A stretch of 64,000 bases of DNA, from assembly GCF_015070855.1 (NCBI RefSeq), contig NZ_JADDIX010000063.1, positions 28,064 through 92,063 of the forward strand, read 5' to 3'. Below the pieces are notes generated by a model, which saw nothing but the letters and a program-made list of their open reading frames with translations, made no database searches and had not been told where the DNA came from. A program made the position numbers and the translations under genes. The stretch is from Pseudomonas lopnurensis (lineage in GTDB: Bacteria > Pseudomonadota > Gammaproteobacteria > Pseudomonadales > Pseudomonadaceae). This document shows positions 37,770 to 47,405 of the stretch, piece after piece (the first letter of the stretch is position 1; every line of letters begins with the position of its first letter).

Positions 37770-38288
37770 TCAATGCAATTGCTGCGGATAGCCGTTGGGC
37801 TCGGCGCGTGCGGCGGCGAACTCGGGTTCGGCGCGGCCGCGCATGTTCTGCGCCGCCTCGGGAAAACCGCTGCGGTCACCGTAGTCCCATTCGGTGCTCG
37901 GCACCCGTTCGGCATCCAGGCCCTTGGCGCAACCCAGGTCCAGCAGGGTGATACCGGCTACCGCGCCCGCGGCGATGGCGGCATTGGCCGGCTCGTGGCC
38001 GTGCTCGATGCTCCAGCCGAGGCCGGCCAGGTCCAGCGCATCGCCACCGATGCGGCCATAGACCCAGGGCTTGGGATCGTCCGCCAGCAGCAGGCCGACG
38101 CCGGTGGCGATCTCGCGCAGGCCGCAGGCGCGCACGGCGCCCTCGCTGCCCGGCATGCCGATGAAACCCGCGACCTGCCGCGGCGCCAGCAACTGCGCTA
38201 CTCCCAGGCCGACGCTGAACCAGCCGAGCCCGCGGGCCAGCGAACGGGCCGAATGGTCGGGGCGGGTGACTTGACGTGGAATACTCAT
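37770..38288 (-). CDS. Hypothetical membrane protein
   Basis: 172 residues with about four hydrophobic segments: LARGLGWFSVGLGVAQLLAP, AVRACGLREIATGVGLLLA, WVYGRIGGDALDLAGLGW and NAAIAAGAVAGITLLDLGCA. A soluble charged tail ends in GYPQQLH. The pattern resembles small DUF4267-like or cyclase-associated membrane proteins, but I cannot assign a family firmly. GAGGAG lies 5 bp before the ATG at 38288. It is downstream of and co-oriented with the zinc dehydrogenase gene, separated by a MITE-like repeat. Confidence 0.7.
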   Translation of the reverse strand: MSIPRQVTRPDHSARSLARGLGWFSVGLGVAQLLAPRQVAGFIGMPGSEGAVRACGLREIATGVGLLLADDPKPWVYGRIGGDALDLAGLGWSIEHGHEPANAAIAAGAVAGITLLDLGCAKGLDAERVPSTEWDYGDRSGFPEAAQNMRGRAEPEFAAARAEPNGYPQQLH

Positions 38289-38344
38289 GGAATCTCCTCG
38301 TTCAGCCGCTTCCGCGAAAGCGGAAAACGGCAACTTGCAGGCCT

Positions 38345-38541
38345 TGTGAAAACGTAGCGAGCGAAGGTCAGGCAAGGCGCAACGACCAGCGGGAGTAACA
38401 GCCGAAGGCTGGCCCGAAGGGCGAGCGCAGCGAGTCAAAACAGGCAAAAAGCGGAGTTTACGAGTGGTAAACGAGCATTTTGCTCGGACTCGCGCACGAG
38501 CCTGTTTTAACGCAGCATGACCGAGCACGGTAGTTTTCACA
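38345..38541. repeat. MITE-like 197-bp element with terminal inverted repeats
   Basis: TGTGAAAAC (38345-38353) and GTTTTCACA (38533-38541) are exact inverse termini. The interior (GTAGCGAGCGAAGGTCAGG and GAAGGGCGAGCGCAGCGAG) matches a repeat type I recall as widespread in Pseudomonas intergenic regions. It encodes nothing. Confidence 0.65.
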
Positions 38542-38552
38542 TGGTCTGTCGG

Positions 38553-39725
38553 TCAGGGTTTGAGAACTACCTTGATGCAGCCGTCGTGCTTGTCACGGAA
38601 GGTCTTGTACATCTCCGGCCCCTGTTCGAGCCCAACGCTGTGGGTGATGACGAAGCTGGGGTCGATCTGGCCTTCCTGGATGCGCCGGAGCAGGTCGTCG
38701 GTCCAGCGGTTGACGTGGGTCTGGCCCATGCGGAAGGTCAGGCCCTTGTTCATCGCCGCGCCGAACGGGATCTTGTCGATCAGCCCGCCGTAGACGCCGG
38801 GAATCGAAATGATCCCGGCCGGGCGGCAGACGTAGATCATCTCGCGCAGCACGTGCGGGCGGTCGGTTTCCAGCATCAGCGCCTGCTTGGCGCGGTCGTA
38901 CAGCGAATCGAGCGAGCGCGCCGCGTGCGCCTCCATGCCCACCGAATCGATGCACTTTTCCGGGCCGCGGCCCTGGGTCAGCTCGGCGAGGCGCTCGAGC
39001 ACGCTTTCGTCGTCGAAGTCGATGGTCACGGCGCCGCCAGCGCGGGCCATGGACAACCGCTCGGGCACGTTGTCGATGCAGATCACCTGCTCGGCGCCCA
39101 TCATCACCGCACTGCGCACGGCGAACTGGCCGACGGGACCTGCGCCCCAGACCGCCACGGTGTCGGTGGGCTGGATGTCGCACTGCGCCGCGGCCTGCCA
39201 GCCGGTGGGGAGGATGTCGCCGAGAAACAGCACCTGCTCGTCGGTCAGCCCCTCGGGGATCACCACCGGGCCGACGTCGGCATAGGGCACCCGGACGAAT
39301 TCGGCCTGGCCGCCGGCATAGCCGCCGGTGAGGTGGGTATAGCCGTAGAGTCCGGCGGTGGTGTGGCCGAACACCTTGTCGGCGATGTCCTTGTTGCGGT
39401 TGGTGCGCTCGCAGACGGAGAAGTTGCCGCGCCGGCACTGATCGCATTCGCCGCAGACAATGGTGAAGGGCACCACCACGCGGTCGCCGACCTTGAGCTT
39501 CTTGTTCGCCGAGCCGACCTCCATCACCTCGCCCATGAATTCGTGGCCCATGATGTCGCCGTGCTGCATGCCGGGCATGAAGCCGTCGTACAGGTGCAGA
39601 TCGGAGCCACAGATGGCGCAGGAGCTGACCTTGACGATGGCGTCGCGCGGGTCTTCGATGCTCGGATCGGGGATGTGGTTGTCGCAGCGGATATCGTGCT
39701 TGCCGTGCCAGCGGAGGGCTCTCAT
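38553..39725 (-). CDS. Zinc-dependent alcohol dehydrogenase (formaldehyde dehydrogenase-like)
   Basis: 390-residue medium-chain dehydrogenase. Catalytic zinc ligands: Cys in [13 protein letters not shown], the [13 protein letters not shown]is-Glu pair and a later Asp/Cys position. The structural zinc site is [15 protein letters not shown]. The Rossmann motif is [18 protein letters not shown], and the acidic residue at the end of the second strand (CIDNVPERL) indicates NAD preference. The pattern is that of the glutathione-independent formaldehyde dehydrogenase-like subgroup (ADH_N, threonine dehydrogenase-like). The substrate is not fixed. It is a monocistronic-looking gene upstream of the small membrane protein. 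Confidence 0.9.
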   Translation of the reverse strand: MRALRWHGKHDIRCDNHIPDPSIEDPRDAIVKVSSCAICGSDLHLYDGFMPGMQHGDIMGHEFMGEVMEVGSANKKLKVGDRVVVPFTIVCGECDQCRRGNFSVCERTNRNKDIADKVFGHTTAGLYGYTHLTGGYAGGQAEFVRVPYADVGPVVIPEGLTDEQVLFLGDILPTGWQAAAQCDIQPTDTVAVWGAGPVGQFAVRSAVMMGAEQVICIDNVPERLSMARAGGAVTIDFDDESVLERLAELTQGRGPEKCIDSVGMEAHAARSLDSLYDRAKQALMLETDRPHVLREMIYVCRPAGIISIPGVYGGLIDKIPFGAAMNKGLTFRMGQTHVNRWTDDLLRRIQEGQIDPSFVITHSVGLEQGPEMYKTFRDKHDGCIKVVLKP

Positions 39726-39874
39726 GGAAAATCTCCTAGTCGGGTGTCCGGAAACGCCGCCCGGTGGTTCTCCTTTACGGCCTCGCTGTCACTCCTCGCG
39801 GCGTGCGCTGTCAGGTTTTTAGTAAGCAGCGCCGCCGCAGAGTTGCCCGAGTGCCGACGGACTGCACGCCGGCC

Positions 39875-40735
39875 TCAGCGCTTGCCCTGTCCCAGCGAGG
39901 CATAGCCGTCGCGATAGCTGGGGTACTTCGGTGCCCAACCCAGCGCCCGCGCCCGCTCGTTGCTGCAGCGCTTGCTGCCGGCACGGCGAGTCATCGATTC
40001 CTGTGCCCAGTGGCTCACGCCCAATCGCTCGCGCAGCCAGTCGACCACCTCGTGCAGCGGCGCCGGATCGTTGTCGACGCCGAGGTAGCAGTCGGCCAGC
40101 GTTTCGCCATGGGCATCGGCCTGCAGCAGGAAGGCCAGCAGGCCGGCGGCATCGTCGCGGTGGATGCGGTTGCTGTACTGCGGCGGCTCGCGATCGACAC
40201 GCAGGCCCGCGCGCACCTGGCTCTGCAGCCAGGGCCGCGTCGGATCGTAGAGGCCGCCCATGCGCACCCGCGTCGCCGGCACGCCGCAGCCCAGCGCCAG
40301 GCGCTCGGCCTCGAGCATCACCTGGCCGGTAAAGCCGCTGGGGACGGTGGCGGAGTTTTCGTCGACCCATTCGCCGTCGCACTGGGCATAGACGCCGGTG
40401 CTGGAGACGAACAGCACGCGCCGCGGGCGCTGGCCATGCTGCCGCAACCAGCCGAGCACGTTGCGTAGCCCCTCGACATAGGCCTGGCGATACCCCGCTT
40501 CGTCGTGCTGCGTGGCCGAGGCGGCATAGACCAGGTAATCCAGCGCGCCATTGGGCCAGGTGCGCGGGCAGGCCGGGTCGGCGAGATCGCCATCCACCGG
40601 CAGGATCGGCACCGGCAGGCCCGCCGCCTGCCGCCGCAGCCCGTAGACCGTCCAGCCGGCGCAGCTCAGCTGCAGGCCGAGGCGGCTGCCGACATCGCCA
40701 CAACCGGCGATCAACACGGACAGGTGTCTGCGCAT
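39875..40735 (-). CDS. NAD(P)-dependent epimerase/dehydratase-like protein (YeeZ type)
   Basis: 286-residue short-chain dehydrogenase of the extended/atypical type. The glycine-rich VLIAGCGDVGSRLGLQL lies at the N-terminus, RVLFVSSTGVYAQCDGEWVDE has the active-site Ser/Tyr region, and SNRIHRDDAAGLLAFLL is typical of YeeZ. It is chosen to start at the ATG 40735 because GGAG lies 6 bp upstream. An ATG at 40747 adds MELK. Substrate unknown. It is divergent from oxyR, with 123 bp between them. Confidence 0.85.
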   Translation of the reverse strand: MRRHLSVLIAGCGDVGSRLGLQLSCAGWTVYGLRRQAAGLPVPILPVDGDLADPACPRTWPNGALDYLVYAASATQHDEAGYRQAYVEGLRNVLGWLRQHGQRPRRVLFVSSTGVYAQCDGEWVDENSATVPSGFTGQVMLEAERLALGCGVPATRVRMGGLYDPTRPWLQSQVRAGLRVDREPPQYSNRIHRDDAAGLLAFLLQADAHGETLADCYLGVDNDPAPLHEVVDWLRERLGVSHWAQESMTRRAGSKRCSNERARALGWAPKYPSYRDGYASLGQGKR

Positions 40736-40858
40736 CTTCAGCTCCATCCCTAAAGGGCTCCATGGGAGCCGAGTGTAGCGACTTTCACCCCGCGCCGAGC
40801 GGTTGGTTCCACGCTGCGCAAAAGGCTATGCTTGCCGGTATCTTGATGGATGCTGACT

Positions 40859-41779
40859 ATGACTCTGACCGAACTGCGCTACATCGTCACCCTTGCCCAG
40901 GAACAGCACTTCGGCCGCGCCGCCGAGCGCTGCCACGTCAGCCAGCCGACCCTCTCGGTCGGCGTGAAGAAGCTCGAGGACGAGCTCGGCGTGCTGATCT
41001 TCGAACGCACCAAGAGCGCCGTGCGCCTGACACCGGTGGGCGAAGGCATCGTCACCCAGGCGCAGAAGGTGCTGGAGCAGGCGCAGAGCATTCGCGAACT
41101 GGCCCAGGTCGGCAAGAACCAGCTGGCCGCACCGCTGAAGGTCGGCGCCATCTATACCGTCGGGCCCTACATGTTCCCGCACCTGATCCCGCAGCTGCAC
41201 CGCGTGGCGCCGGACATGCCGCTGTACATCGAGGAGAACTTCACCCATATCCTGCGCGACAAGCTGCGCACCGGCGAGCTGGACGCGATCATCATCGCGC
41301 TGCCGTTCCAGGAAGCCGACGTGCTGACCAAGCCGCTCTACGACGAGCCATTCTACGTCCTGATGCCGGCCGGACATCCCTGGACCGCGAAGAAATCCAT
41401 CGACGCCGAGATGCTCAACGACAAGAGCCTGCTGCTGCTCGGCGAAGGCCATTGCTTCCGCGACCAGGTGCTCGAAGCCTGCCCGACCACCCGCAAGGGC
41501 GAGGCGCCGAGCCACACCACGGTCGAGTCCAGTTCGCTGGAAACCATCCGCCACATGGTCGCCTCGGGCCTGGGCGTGTCGATCCTGCCGCTGTCGGCAG
41601 TGGAGAGCCATCACTATGCCCCGGGCGTGCTGGAAATCCGCCCGATGACCCCGCCGGTGCCGTTCCGCACCGTCGCCATCGCCTGGCGCGCCAGCTTCCC
41701 GCGGCCCAAGGCCATCGAGGTGCTGGCCGACTCCATCCGCCTGTGCTCGGTGGGCAAGCCGCCGTCGGCCAGCGCCTGA
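40859..41779 (+). CDS. oxyR: Hydrogen peroxide-sensing LysR-type regulator OxyR
   Basis: 306 residues. The helix-turn-helix (FGRAAERCHVSQPTLSVGVK) and the effector domain are both typical. The redox pair lies in LGEGHCFRDQVLEAC, corresponding to Cys199 and Cys208 of E. coli OxyR. The start MTLTELRYIVTLAQE is conserved, so 40859 is preferred to the ATG at 40850. It sits 4 bp upstream of recG, the usual arrangement in Pseudomonas, suggesting an oxyR-recG operon. It should control catalase and alkyl hydroperoxide reductase genes located elsewhere. Confidence 0.96.
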   Translation: MTLTELRYIVTLAQEQHFGRAAERCHVSQPTLSVGVKKLEDELGVLIFERTKSAVRLTPVGEGIVTQAQKVLEQAQSIRELAQVGKNQLAAPLKVGAIYTVGPYMFPHLIPQLHRVAPDMPLYIEENFTHILRDKLRTGELDAIIIALPFQEADVLTKPLYDEPFYVLMPAGHPWTAKKSIDAEMLNDKSLLLLGEGHCFRDQVLEACPTTRKGEAPSHTTVESSSLETIRHMVASGLGVSILPLSAVESHHYAPGVLEIRPMTPPVPFRTVAIAWRASFPRPKAIEVLADSIRLCSVGKPPSASA

Positions 41780-41783
41780 GCCC

Positions 41784-43856
41784 ATGAGCGAACTGGCGAC
41801 CATTCCGGTCACCGCGCTCAAGGGCGTCGGCGCGGCCCTGGCCGAGAAGCTCGCCAGGGTCGGGCTGGAAACCCTGCAGGACGTGCTGTTCCACCTGCCG
41901 CTGCGCTACCAGGACCGCACCCGCGTGGTGCCCATCGGCGCGCTGCGCCCCGGCCAGGACGCGGTCATCGAGGGCGTGGTGGTCGGCGCCGACGTGGTCA
42001 TGGGCCGCCGCCGCAGCCTGCTGGTGCGCCTGCAGGACGGCAGCGGCACCTTGAGCCTGCGCTTCTACCACTTCAGCCAGGCGCAGAAGGAAGCCCTCAA
42101 GCGCGGCACCCAGTTGCGCTGCTACGGCGAAGCCCGCCCCGGCGCCTCGGGGCTGGAAATCTACCATCCGGAATACCGCGCGCTGAGCACCGAACCCGCT
42201 CCGGTGGAGCAGACCCTGACGCCGATCTACCCGACCACCGAGGGCCTGACCCAGCAGCGCCTGCGCAGCCTCAGCGAGCAGGCGCTGAGCCGCCTCGGCC
42301 CGCACAGCCTGCCGGACTGGCTGCCCGCCGAACTGGCCCGCGACTATCGCCTAGGACCGCTGGACCAGGCGATCCGCTACCTGCACCGGCCGCCGGCCGA
42401 CGCCGACCTGGAGGAACTCGCCGAAGGCCGCCACTGGGCGCAGCATCGCCTGGCCTTCGAGGAACTGTTGACCCACCAGCTGTCGCTGCAGCGCCTGCGC
42501 GAACGGGTGCGCGCCCAGCAGGCGCCGCAGCTACCGCCAGCGCGGCAGTTGCCGCGGCGCTTTCTCGCCAACCTCGGCTTCACACCGACCGGCGCGCAGC
42601 AGCGGGTCGGCGCCGAGATCGCCTACGACCTGGCCCAGGACGAGCCCATGCTGCGCCTGGTGCAGGGCGACGTCGGCGCCGGCAAGACGGTAGTCGCCGC
42701 CCTCGCCGCGCTGCAGGCGCTGGAAGCCGGCTACCAGGTGGCGCTGATGGCACCCACCGAGATCCTCGCCGAGCAGCATTTCCTCAATTTCAGCAAGTGG
42801 CTCGAGCCGCTCGACATCGAAGTCGCCTGGCTGGCCGGCAAGCTCAAGGGCAAGGCCCGCGTTGCAGCGCTGCAGCGGATCGCCAGCGGCTGCCCGATGG
42901 TGGTCGGCACCCACGCATTGTTTCAGGACGAAGTGGTGTTCAAGCGCCTGGCGCTGGTGATCATCGACGAGCAGCACCGCTTCGGCGTCCAGCAGCGCCT
43001 GGCCCTGCGCCAGAAAGGCATCGACGGCCGGCTCTGCCCGCACCAGTTGATCATGACCGCCACGCCGATCCCGCGGACCCTGGCGATGAGCGCCTACGCC
43101 GATCTCGACACCTCGATTCTCGACGAACTGCCGCCCGGGCGCACGCCGGTGAACACCCTGGTGATCGCCGACAACCGTCGCCTGGAAGTCGTCGAGCGGG
43201 TGCGCGCGGCCTGCAACGAGGGGCGCCAGGCCTATTGGGTCTGCACGCTGATCGAGGAGTCCGAGGAACTCACCTGCCAGGCCGCCGAAACCACCTTCGA
43301 GGATCTCTCGGCGGCACTCGCCGGCCTGCGCGTCGGCCTGATCCACGGGCGCATGAAACCGGCCGAGAAGGCCGAGGTGATGGACCGCTTCAAGCGCGGC
43401 GAGCTGCAGCTGCTGGTCGCCACCACGGTGATCGAGGTCGGTGTCGACGTACCCAACGCCAGCCTGATGATCATCGAGAACCCCGAACGCCTGGGGCTCG
43501 CCCAACTGCACCAGTTGCGCGGCCGGGTCGGCCGCGGCAGCGCGGCCAGCCATTGCGTGCTGCTCTACCATCCGCCACTGTCGCAACTGGGCCGCGAGCG
43601 CCTGGCGATCATGCGCGAGACCTGCGACGGCTTCCTCATCGCCGAGAAGGACCTGGAGTTGCGCGGCCCCGGCGAGATGCTCGGCACCCGCCAGACCGGG
43701 CTGCTGCAGTTCAAGGTCGCCGATCTGATGCGCGATGCCGACCTGCTGCCGGCAGTGCGCGACGCGTCACAGCAACTGCTGGCACACTGGCCGCAACATG
43801 TCAGTCCGCTGCTCGAACGCTGGCTGCGTCATGGCCAGGAATACGGCCAGGTATGA
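41784..43856 (+). CDS. recG: ATP-dependent DNA helicase RecG
   Basis: 690 residues. The N-terminal wedge/OB domain (about 1-250) includes FHLPLRYQDRTRVVPIG. Helicase domains follow with Walker A GDVGAGKTVVAAL, DEQHRFGVQQR (motif II), TATPIPRTLAMS (motif III) and the RecG-specific QLHQLRGRVGRG motif VI. RecG reverses stalled forks and branch-migrates Holliday junctions. Length matches E. coli RecG (693). Directly follows oxyR. Confidence 0.97.
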   Translation: MSELATIPVTALKGVGAALAEKLARVGLETLQDVLFHLPLRYQDRTRVVPIGALRPGQDAVIEGVVVGADVVMGRRRSLLVRLQDGSGTLSLRFYHFSQAQKEALKRGTQLRCYGEARPGASGLEIYHPEYRALSTEPAPVEQTLTPIYPTTEGLTQQRLRSLSEQALSRLGPHSLPDWLPAELARDYRLGPLDQAIRYLHRPPADADLEELAEGRHWAQHRLAFEELLTHQLSLQRLRERVRAQQAPQLPPARQLPRRFLANLGFTPTGAQQRVGAEIAYDLAQDEPMLRLVQGDVGAGKTVVAALAALQALEAGYQVALMAPTEILAEQHFLNFSKWLEPLDIEVAWLAGKLKGKARVAALQRIASGCPMVVGTHALFQDEVVFKRLALVIIDEQHRFGVQQRLALRQKGIDGRLCPHQLIMTATPIPRTLAMSAYADLDTSILDELPPGRTPVNTLVIADNRRLEVVERVRAACNEGRQAYWVCTLIEESEELTCQAAETTFEDLSAALAGLRVGLIHGRMKPAEKAEVMDRFKRGELQLLVATTVIEVGVDVPNASLMIIENPERLGLAQLHQLRGRVGRGSAASHCVLLYHPPLSQLGRERLAIMRETCDGFLIAEKDLELRGPGEMLGTRQTGLLQFKVADLMRDADLLPAVRDASQQLLAHWPQHVSPLLERWLRHGQEYGQV

Positions 43857-43930
43857 CAACCACTCGTCGCCGAAAGCCCTGGGTTCGAGCCCTTGGCTAT
43901 ACTCGGCTGGTCACCACTACGGACCCGCTC

Positions 43931-45340
43931 ATGAATTCTGCTGTCGACACCGAGAGCTGCTCCGAACTGCCGCTGCTGATCGCCAGGCTGCTGAAAGACC
44001 TCGGCGTGAGTTACCGCATCCTGCCTGATCGCGCCGGTCTACCTGCCGCCCAGCGCGTGCAGGCGGTGCTGCTGGACGACAGCATCGGCGCGATGCTGGT
44101 GCTCTTTCCCCAGGACCATCTGCTCGACCTCGCCCGCCTCGCCGAACTGACCGGCCGCACGCTGGCGGCGGTCAAGCCGGAACGCCTGGCGCGCATGCTC
44201 GGCAAGCACGAACTGAGCGTACTGCCGGGCCTGCCGTCGCTGACCAGCTCGCCCTGCCTGTATGAAGAGCGCCTGCTGGAGCAGCCGCGCCTGCTGCTCG
44301 AATCCGGCCAGCCGGGCCTGCTGGTGGAAGTCGACAGCGGCGACTTCAAGCGCATGCTGAGCAAGGCCAGCGCTGGCCAATTCGCCGTGCCGCTGAACGG
44401 CATCCGGCCGAACCTGAACCGCCCGGACGACGATCGCAAGGAAATCACCCAGGCGATGCAGAGCTTCACCGCACGGCGCATCCAGCAGCGCCTGGAAGAG
44501 ACTATCGAGATTCCGCCGCTGTCGCACACCGCGCAGAAGATCATCAAGCTGCGAGTCAACCCCGACGCCAGCGTGGACGACATCACCGGCGTGGTGGAAA
44601 CCGACCCGGCACTGGCCGCCCAGGTGATCAGTTGGGCCGCCTCGCCCTACTATGCCGCACCCGGACGCATCCGCTCGGTGGAGGATGCCATCGTCCGCGT
44701 GCTGGGCTTCGACCTGGTGATCAACCTCGCCCTCGGCCTGGCCCTCGGCAAGACCCTCAGCCTGCCCAGGGACAAGCCGCAGGACGCCACCCCCTACTGG
44801 CACCAGGCGATCTACACCGCCGCGGTAATCGAAGGCCTGACCCGCGCCATCCCCCGCGAGCAGCGCCCCGAGCCGGGCCTGAGCTACCTGGCCGGGCTGC
44901 TGCACAGCTTCGGCTATCTGGTGCTGGCACACGTCTTCCCGCCGCATTTCTCGCTACTCTGCCGGCACCTGGAGGCCAACCCGCACCAGGGCCACAGCCA
45001 TATCGAGCAGCACCTGCTGGGCATCACCCGCGAACAGATCGGCGCCTGGCTGATCCGCTTCTGGGGCATGCCGGAGGAGCTCGCCACCGCCCTGCGCTTC
45101 CAGACCGACCCCAACTACGAAGGCGAGGACTGCGCCTATCCAAACCTGGTCTGCCTGGCGGTACGCCTGCTGCACAACCGCGGCATCGGTGACGGCAACG
45201 GGTCGGATCGCGAGATCCCGCAGCAGCTGTTCGACCGCCTCGGCATCAGCCGCGAGAAGGCCGAGGAGGTGGTGAACAAGGTACTGGCCGCCGAAGCCGC
45301 GTTGCGCGCGCTGGCGCTGCAATTCAACACGTCGCATTGA
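43931..45340 (+). CDS. YbaK-like plus HDOD domain signalling protein
   Basis: 469 residues. The first 160 resemble the YbaK/aminoacyl-tRNA deacylase fold (LLIARLLKDLGVSYRILPDR, VQAVLLDDSIGAMLVLFPQD and LPGLPSLTSSPCLYEERLLE). Residues 175-440 form an HDOD domain (IPPLSHTAQKIIKLRVNPDA, DPALAAQVISWAASPYYA and LSYLAGLLHSFGYLVLAHVF) without a metal-binding HD. HDOD proteins act as non-catalytic scaffolds in signalling. Whether the deacylase part is active is unclear. It stands alone, 74 bp after recG. Confidence 0.85.
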   Translation: MNSAVDTESCSELPLLIARLLKDLGVSYRILPDRAGLPAAQRVQAVLLDDSIGAMLVLFPQDHLLDLARLAELTGRTLAAVKPERLARMLGKHELSVLPGLPSLTSSPCLYEERLLEQPRLLLESGQPGLLVEVDSGDFKRMLSKASAGQFAVPLNGIRPNLNRPDDDRKEITQAMQSFTARRIQQRLEETIEIPPLSHTAQKIIKLRVNPDASVDDITGVVETDPALAAQVISWAASPYYAAPGRIRSVEDAIVRVLGFDLVINLALGLALGKTLSLPRDKPQDATPYWHQAIYTAAVIEGLTRAIPREQRPEPGLSYLAGLLHSFGYLVLAHVFPPHFSLLCRHLEANPHQGHSHIEQHLLGITREQIGAWLIRFWGMPEELATALRFQTDPNYEGEDCAYPNLVCLAVRLLHNRGIGDGNGSDREIPQQLFDRLGISREKAEEVVNKVLAAEAALRALALQFNTSH

Positions 45341-45377
45341 CGGCGATTCGCCAGAGCAGTGCGCACACCGGAGCCCT

Positions 45378-45427
45378 GTAAGGAGCGGGCTTGCCCGCGA
45401 AGCTTTCACAGGGCCGCTTCGCGGGCA
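45378..45427. repeat. REP element
   Basis: GGAGCGGGCTTGCCCGCGAAGC followed by GCTTCGCGGGCA forms the classic Pseudomonas REP palindrome pair, between the HDOD gene and the convergent end of the gsp operon. Confidence 0.85.
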
Positions 45428-45503
45428 TGAACTCGGCGTCCCCGCCCGTCCTACGCTGCCGCGCGCAGCGCGTTGCCTGTGCGCTCCGCTCCCCCAATGC
45501 CCA

Positions 45504-46016
45504 CTAAATCCCCGCGCGAAAACTCACCCGGGCATTCACCAGCCCCTCGCCGGCGCGTTCCAGGCTGACCTCGGCGATGCTCACGCCCTGGCCCTGCAAC
45601 GCCTCGAACCAGCGCAGCAACAACGCATAGGACGCGCCGGGCAGGCTGACCTGCAGGCTGCCGTCGCTGCCGTTGTCGAAGCTTTCGATCGACAGGTTGC
45701 CCTGCTGCGCGCTCTGGGTGATCACCCCCTGCAATTGTTCCGGCGCCAGCTCGACGTGGTTGCTGCGGGCCATCTGCCGCGCCAGCTCGGTGTTCTGCTC
45801 CATGTAGGCGTGGAGCGCGCGCTGCTGCTGGTAGTACTCGCGCGCATCGGCCGCCTGGCGCTGCGCCGGCAACCACAGCCAGAAGTAGAACAGCAGCGCG
45901 ACGAGAAAAGCGCCGAGCAGGCTCAGCGACGTCCGTTCGCGCGGCGCCAAACGTTGCCAGCGCTGCCACAGCGGGGAGTCGGCGAGGCGTACGGCCAGTT
46001 GCTGCCTGAGATTCAT
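45504..46016 (-). CDS. gspM: Type II secretion protein GspM
   Basis: 170 residues: a short cytoplasmic start (RWQRLAPRERTSLSLLG), one membrane helix (about 30-50, AFLVALLFYFWLWLPA) and a periplasmic ferredoxin-like domain. It partners GspL in the inner-membrane platform. The ATG at 46016 has GGAGG 6 bp upstream. An ATG at 46019 is also possible and overlaps the gspL stop. Length fits the family (XcpZ about 174). Last gene of the operon. Confidence 0.9.
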   Translation of the reverse strand: MNLRQQLAVRLADSPLWQRWQRLAPRERTSLSLLGAFLVALLFYFWLWLPAQRQAADAREYYQQQRALHAYMEQNTELARQMARSNHVELAPEQLQGVITQSAQQGNLSIESFDNGSDGSLQVSLPGASYALLLRWFEALQGQGVSIAEVSLERAGEGLVNARVSFRAGI

Positions 46017-46018
46017 CA

Positions 46019-47155
46019 TCAGCCTCCGATGACCACGCGGGCGCTTACCCCGTCGCCTTCGCGGCTGGCCGAACCCAGCTGTACGCTCTGCCCGCTCTCG
46101 CCCAGGCGCCGGCGCAGCGTCTCCAGGGTGGCGAAATCCATCGCCTGCAGCTGCAGGGCGAGATCGCCGCGATCCTGGTTGTAGTCGAGCTGGCCGATGG
46201 TCACCGGAATGCCATCCTCCAGCGCGCCGGCGGTGTGCTCGAGCAGGCGCAGGAAGCCGGCCTGACCGCCGCTGCGCTGGGCCAGGTGATCGTCGAACTG
46301 GGCGCGCAGATTGACGATGCGTACGTCTTCGGGAAACAGCTCGCGATACAGCGCCTGGCTGGCTTCGGCATAGGCATCGCCCTGACGCTGGAAATACCAG
46401 GCCTGGACCAGGTTGAAGCCCGGTTGCACCAGCAGGATCAGCCCGACAACGGCGAAAAGCGGTTTCCAGTAGCCGAGGCCGGTGCTGCCGGTCTCCACGG
46501 CGAACTCGCCCTGGGCCAGATTGACCGCCGTGGCGCGGTTGCCGGCAAGGAACGCGTAAGGGTCGTCCAGCGGCCGGTAATCCTCCAGCGGCACCGGCGG
46601 TTCGGCTTCGCTGCCCTGGGCATGCCAGGGCGGCGGGCAGTGCCCGGCCAGCGCCGGCCAGTCGCGACTGGCGAACACCAGCCGGGTCTCCCCGGCGCCG
46701 CCGAGCAGGCCGCGCTCGCCGAGGAACAGCAACTGGGTCGCATCGCGCGGCAACAGGTCGGCATCGACGTGCACGGCGACGATCGGCAGCCCCAGCTCGC
46801 GCAGCTGCGCCAGCCAGTCGCCGAGCCGTTGGCGACCGATGGCGACGACCCGCTGGCGGCCGTCCGCCAGCGTCTCGCCGAGCGCCAGGTGCAGCTCGTC
46901 GACGTTCTCGGCGAGCAGTTCCTCGGCGACATAGGCGAGCGCCTGCTGCATCCAACGCGCCTTGCGGGTCGGCAGGCTGACCGCGAAGAAGCTGCAGGCT
47001 TCCGCCGGCAGCACCAGGCTGATCGCCCCCTGGGCGGCCGCGGCGCACTCGTCCAGGCGCAGCCAGCGGCCGGCACCTTGCTTCGGCAGCCAGTAGACGG
47101 GTGTATCGGCGTCGAGCCGTGCGGGGCTGTCGGCGGGCAGGAACAGGCAATCCAT
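46019..47155 (-). CDS. gspL: Type II secretion protein GspL
   Basis: 378 residues. A cytoplasmic actin-like part (1-250) begins MDCLFLPADSPARL with PVYWLPKQGAGRW and HVDADLLPRD. This part binds GspE. A single transmembrane helix (about 255-275, LFAVVGLILLVQPGFNLVQA) and a periplasmic domain that pairs with GspM follow. Length agrees with XcpY (382). It is separated from gspK by about 250 bp with REP-like palindromes rather than being tightly coupled. Confidence 0.9.
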   Translation of the reverse strand: MDCLFLPADSPARLDADTPVYWLPKQGAGRWLRLDECAAAAQGAISLVLPAEACSFFAVSLPTRKARWMQQALAYVAEELLAENVDELHLALGETLADGRQRVVAIGRQRLGDWLAQLRELGLPIVAVHVDADLLPRDATQLLFLGERGLLGGAGETRLVFASRDWPALAGHCPPPWHAQGSEAEPPVPLEDYRPLDDPYAFLAGNRATAVNLAQGEFAVETGSTGLGYWKPLFAVVGLILLVQPGFNLVQAWYFQRQGDAYAEASQALYRELFPEDVRIVNLRAQFDDHLAQRSGGQAGFLRLLEHTAGALEDGIPVTIGQLDYNQDRGDLALQLQAMDFATLETLRRRLGESGQSVQLGSASREGDGVSARVVIGG

Positions 47156-47213
47156 GGTTCAGGGTTCTCCTAGGTCTGTTGCCGTTTCATTTCTGCGCAT
47201 AGCGCTGACCCTC

Positions 47214-47306
47214 GTAGGACGGGCGGGAACGCCGAGTCCATGCCCGCGAAAAAAGCAGCCGCACCGATGCGTGGCCCCTGTTCGCAGGCGTGGCCTGCTC
47301 CTACAA
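47214..47306. repeat. REP-like palindrome between gspK and gspL
   Basis: CGTAGGACGGGCGGGAACGCC and CAGGCGTGGCCTGCTCCTACAAG flank this stretch and resemble other GTAGGA...TCCTAC repeats in the window. It interrupts the otherwise tight gsp operon. Confidence 0.6.
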
Positions 47307-47405
47307 GGGCCAGGTGCAAGCTCGTATCGAGGCGGGATCCAGAAGCTTCAACGATACGGGCTTGCCCTTTTAGATCAATTTGTTAGAGCAAAACGACGAC
47401 AACCC

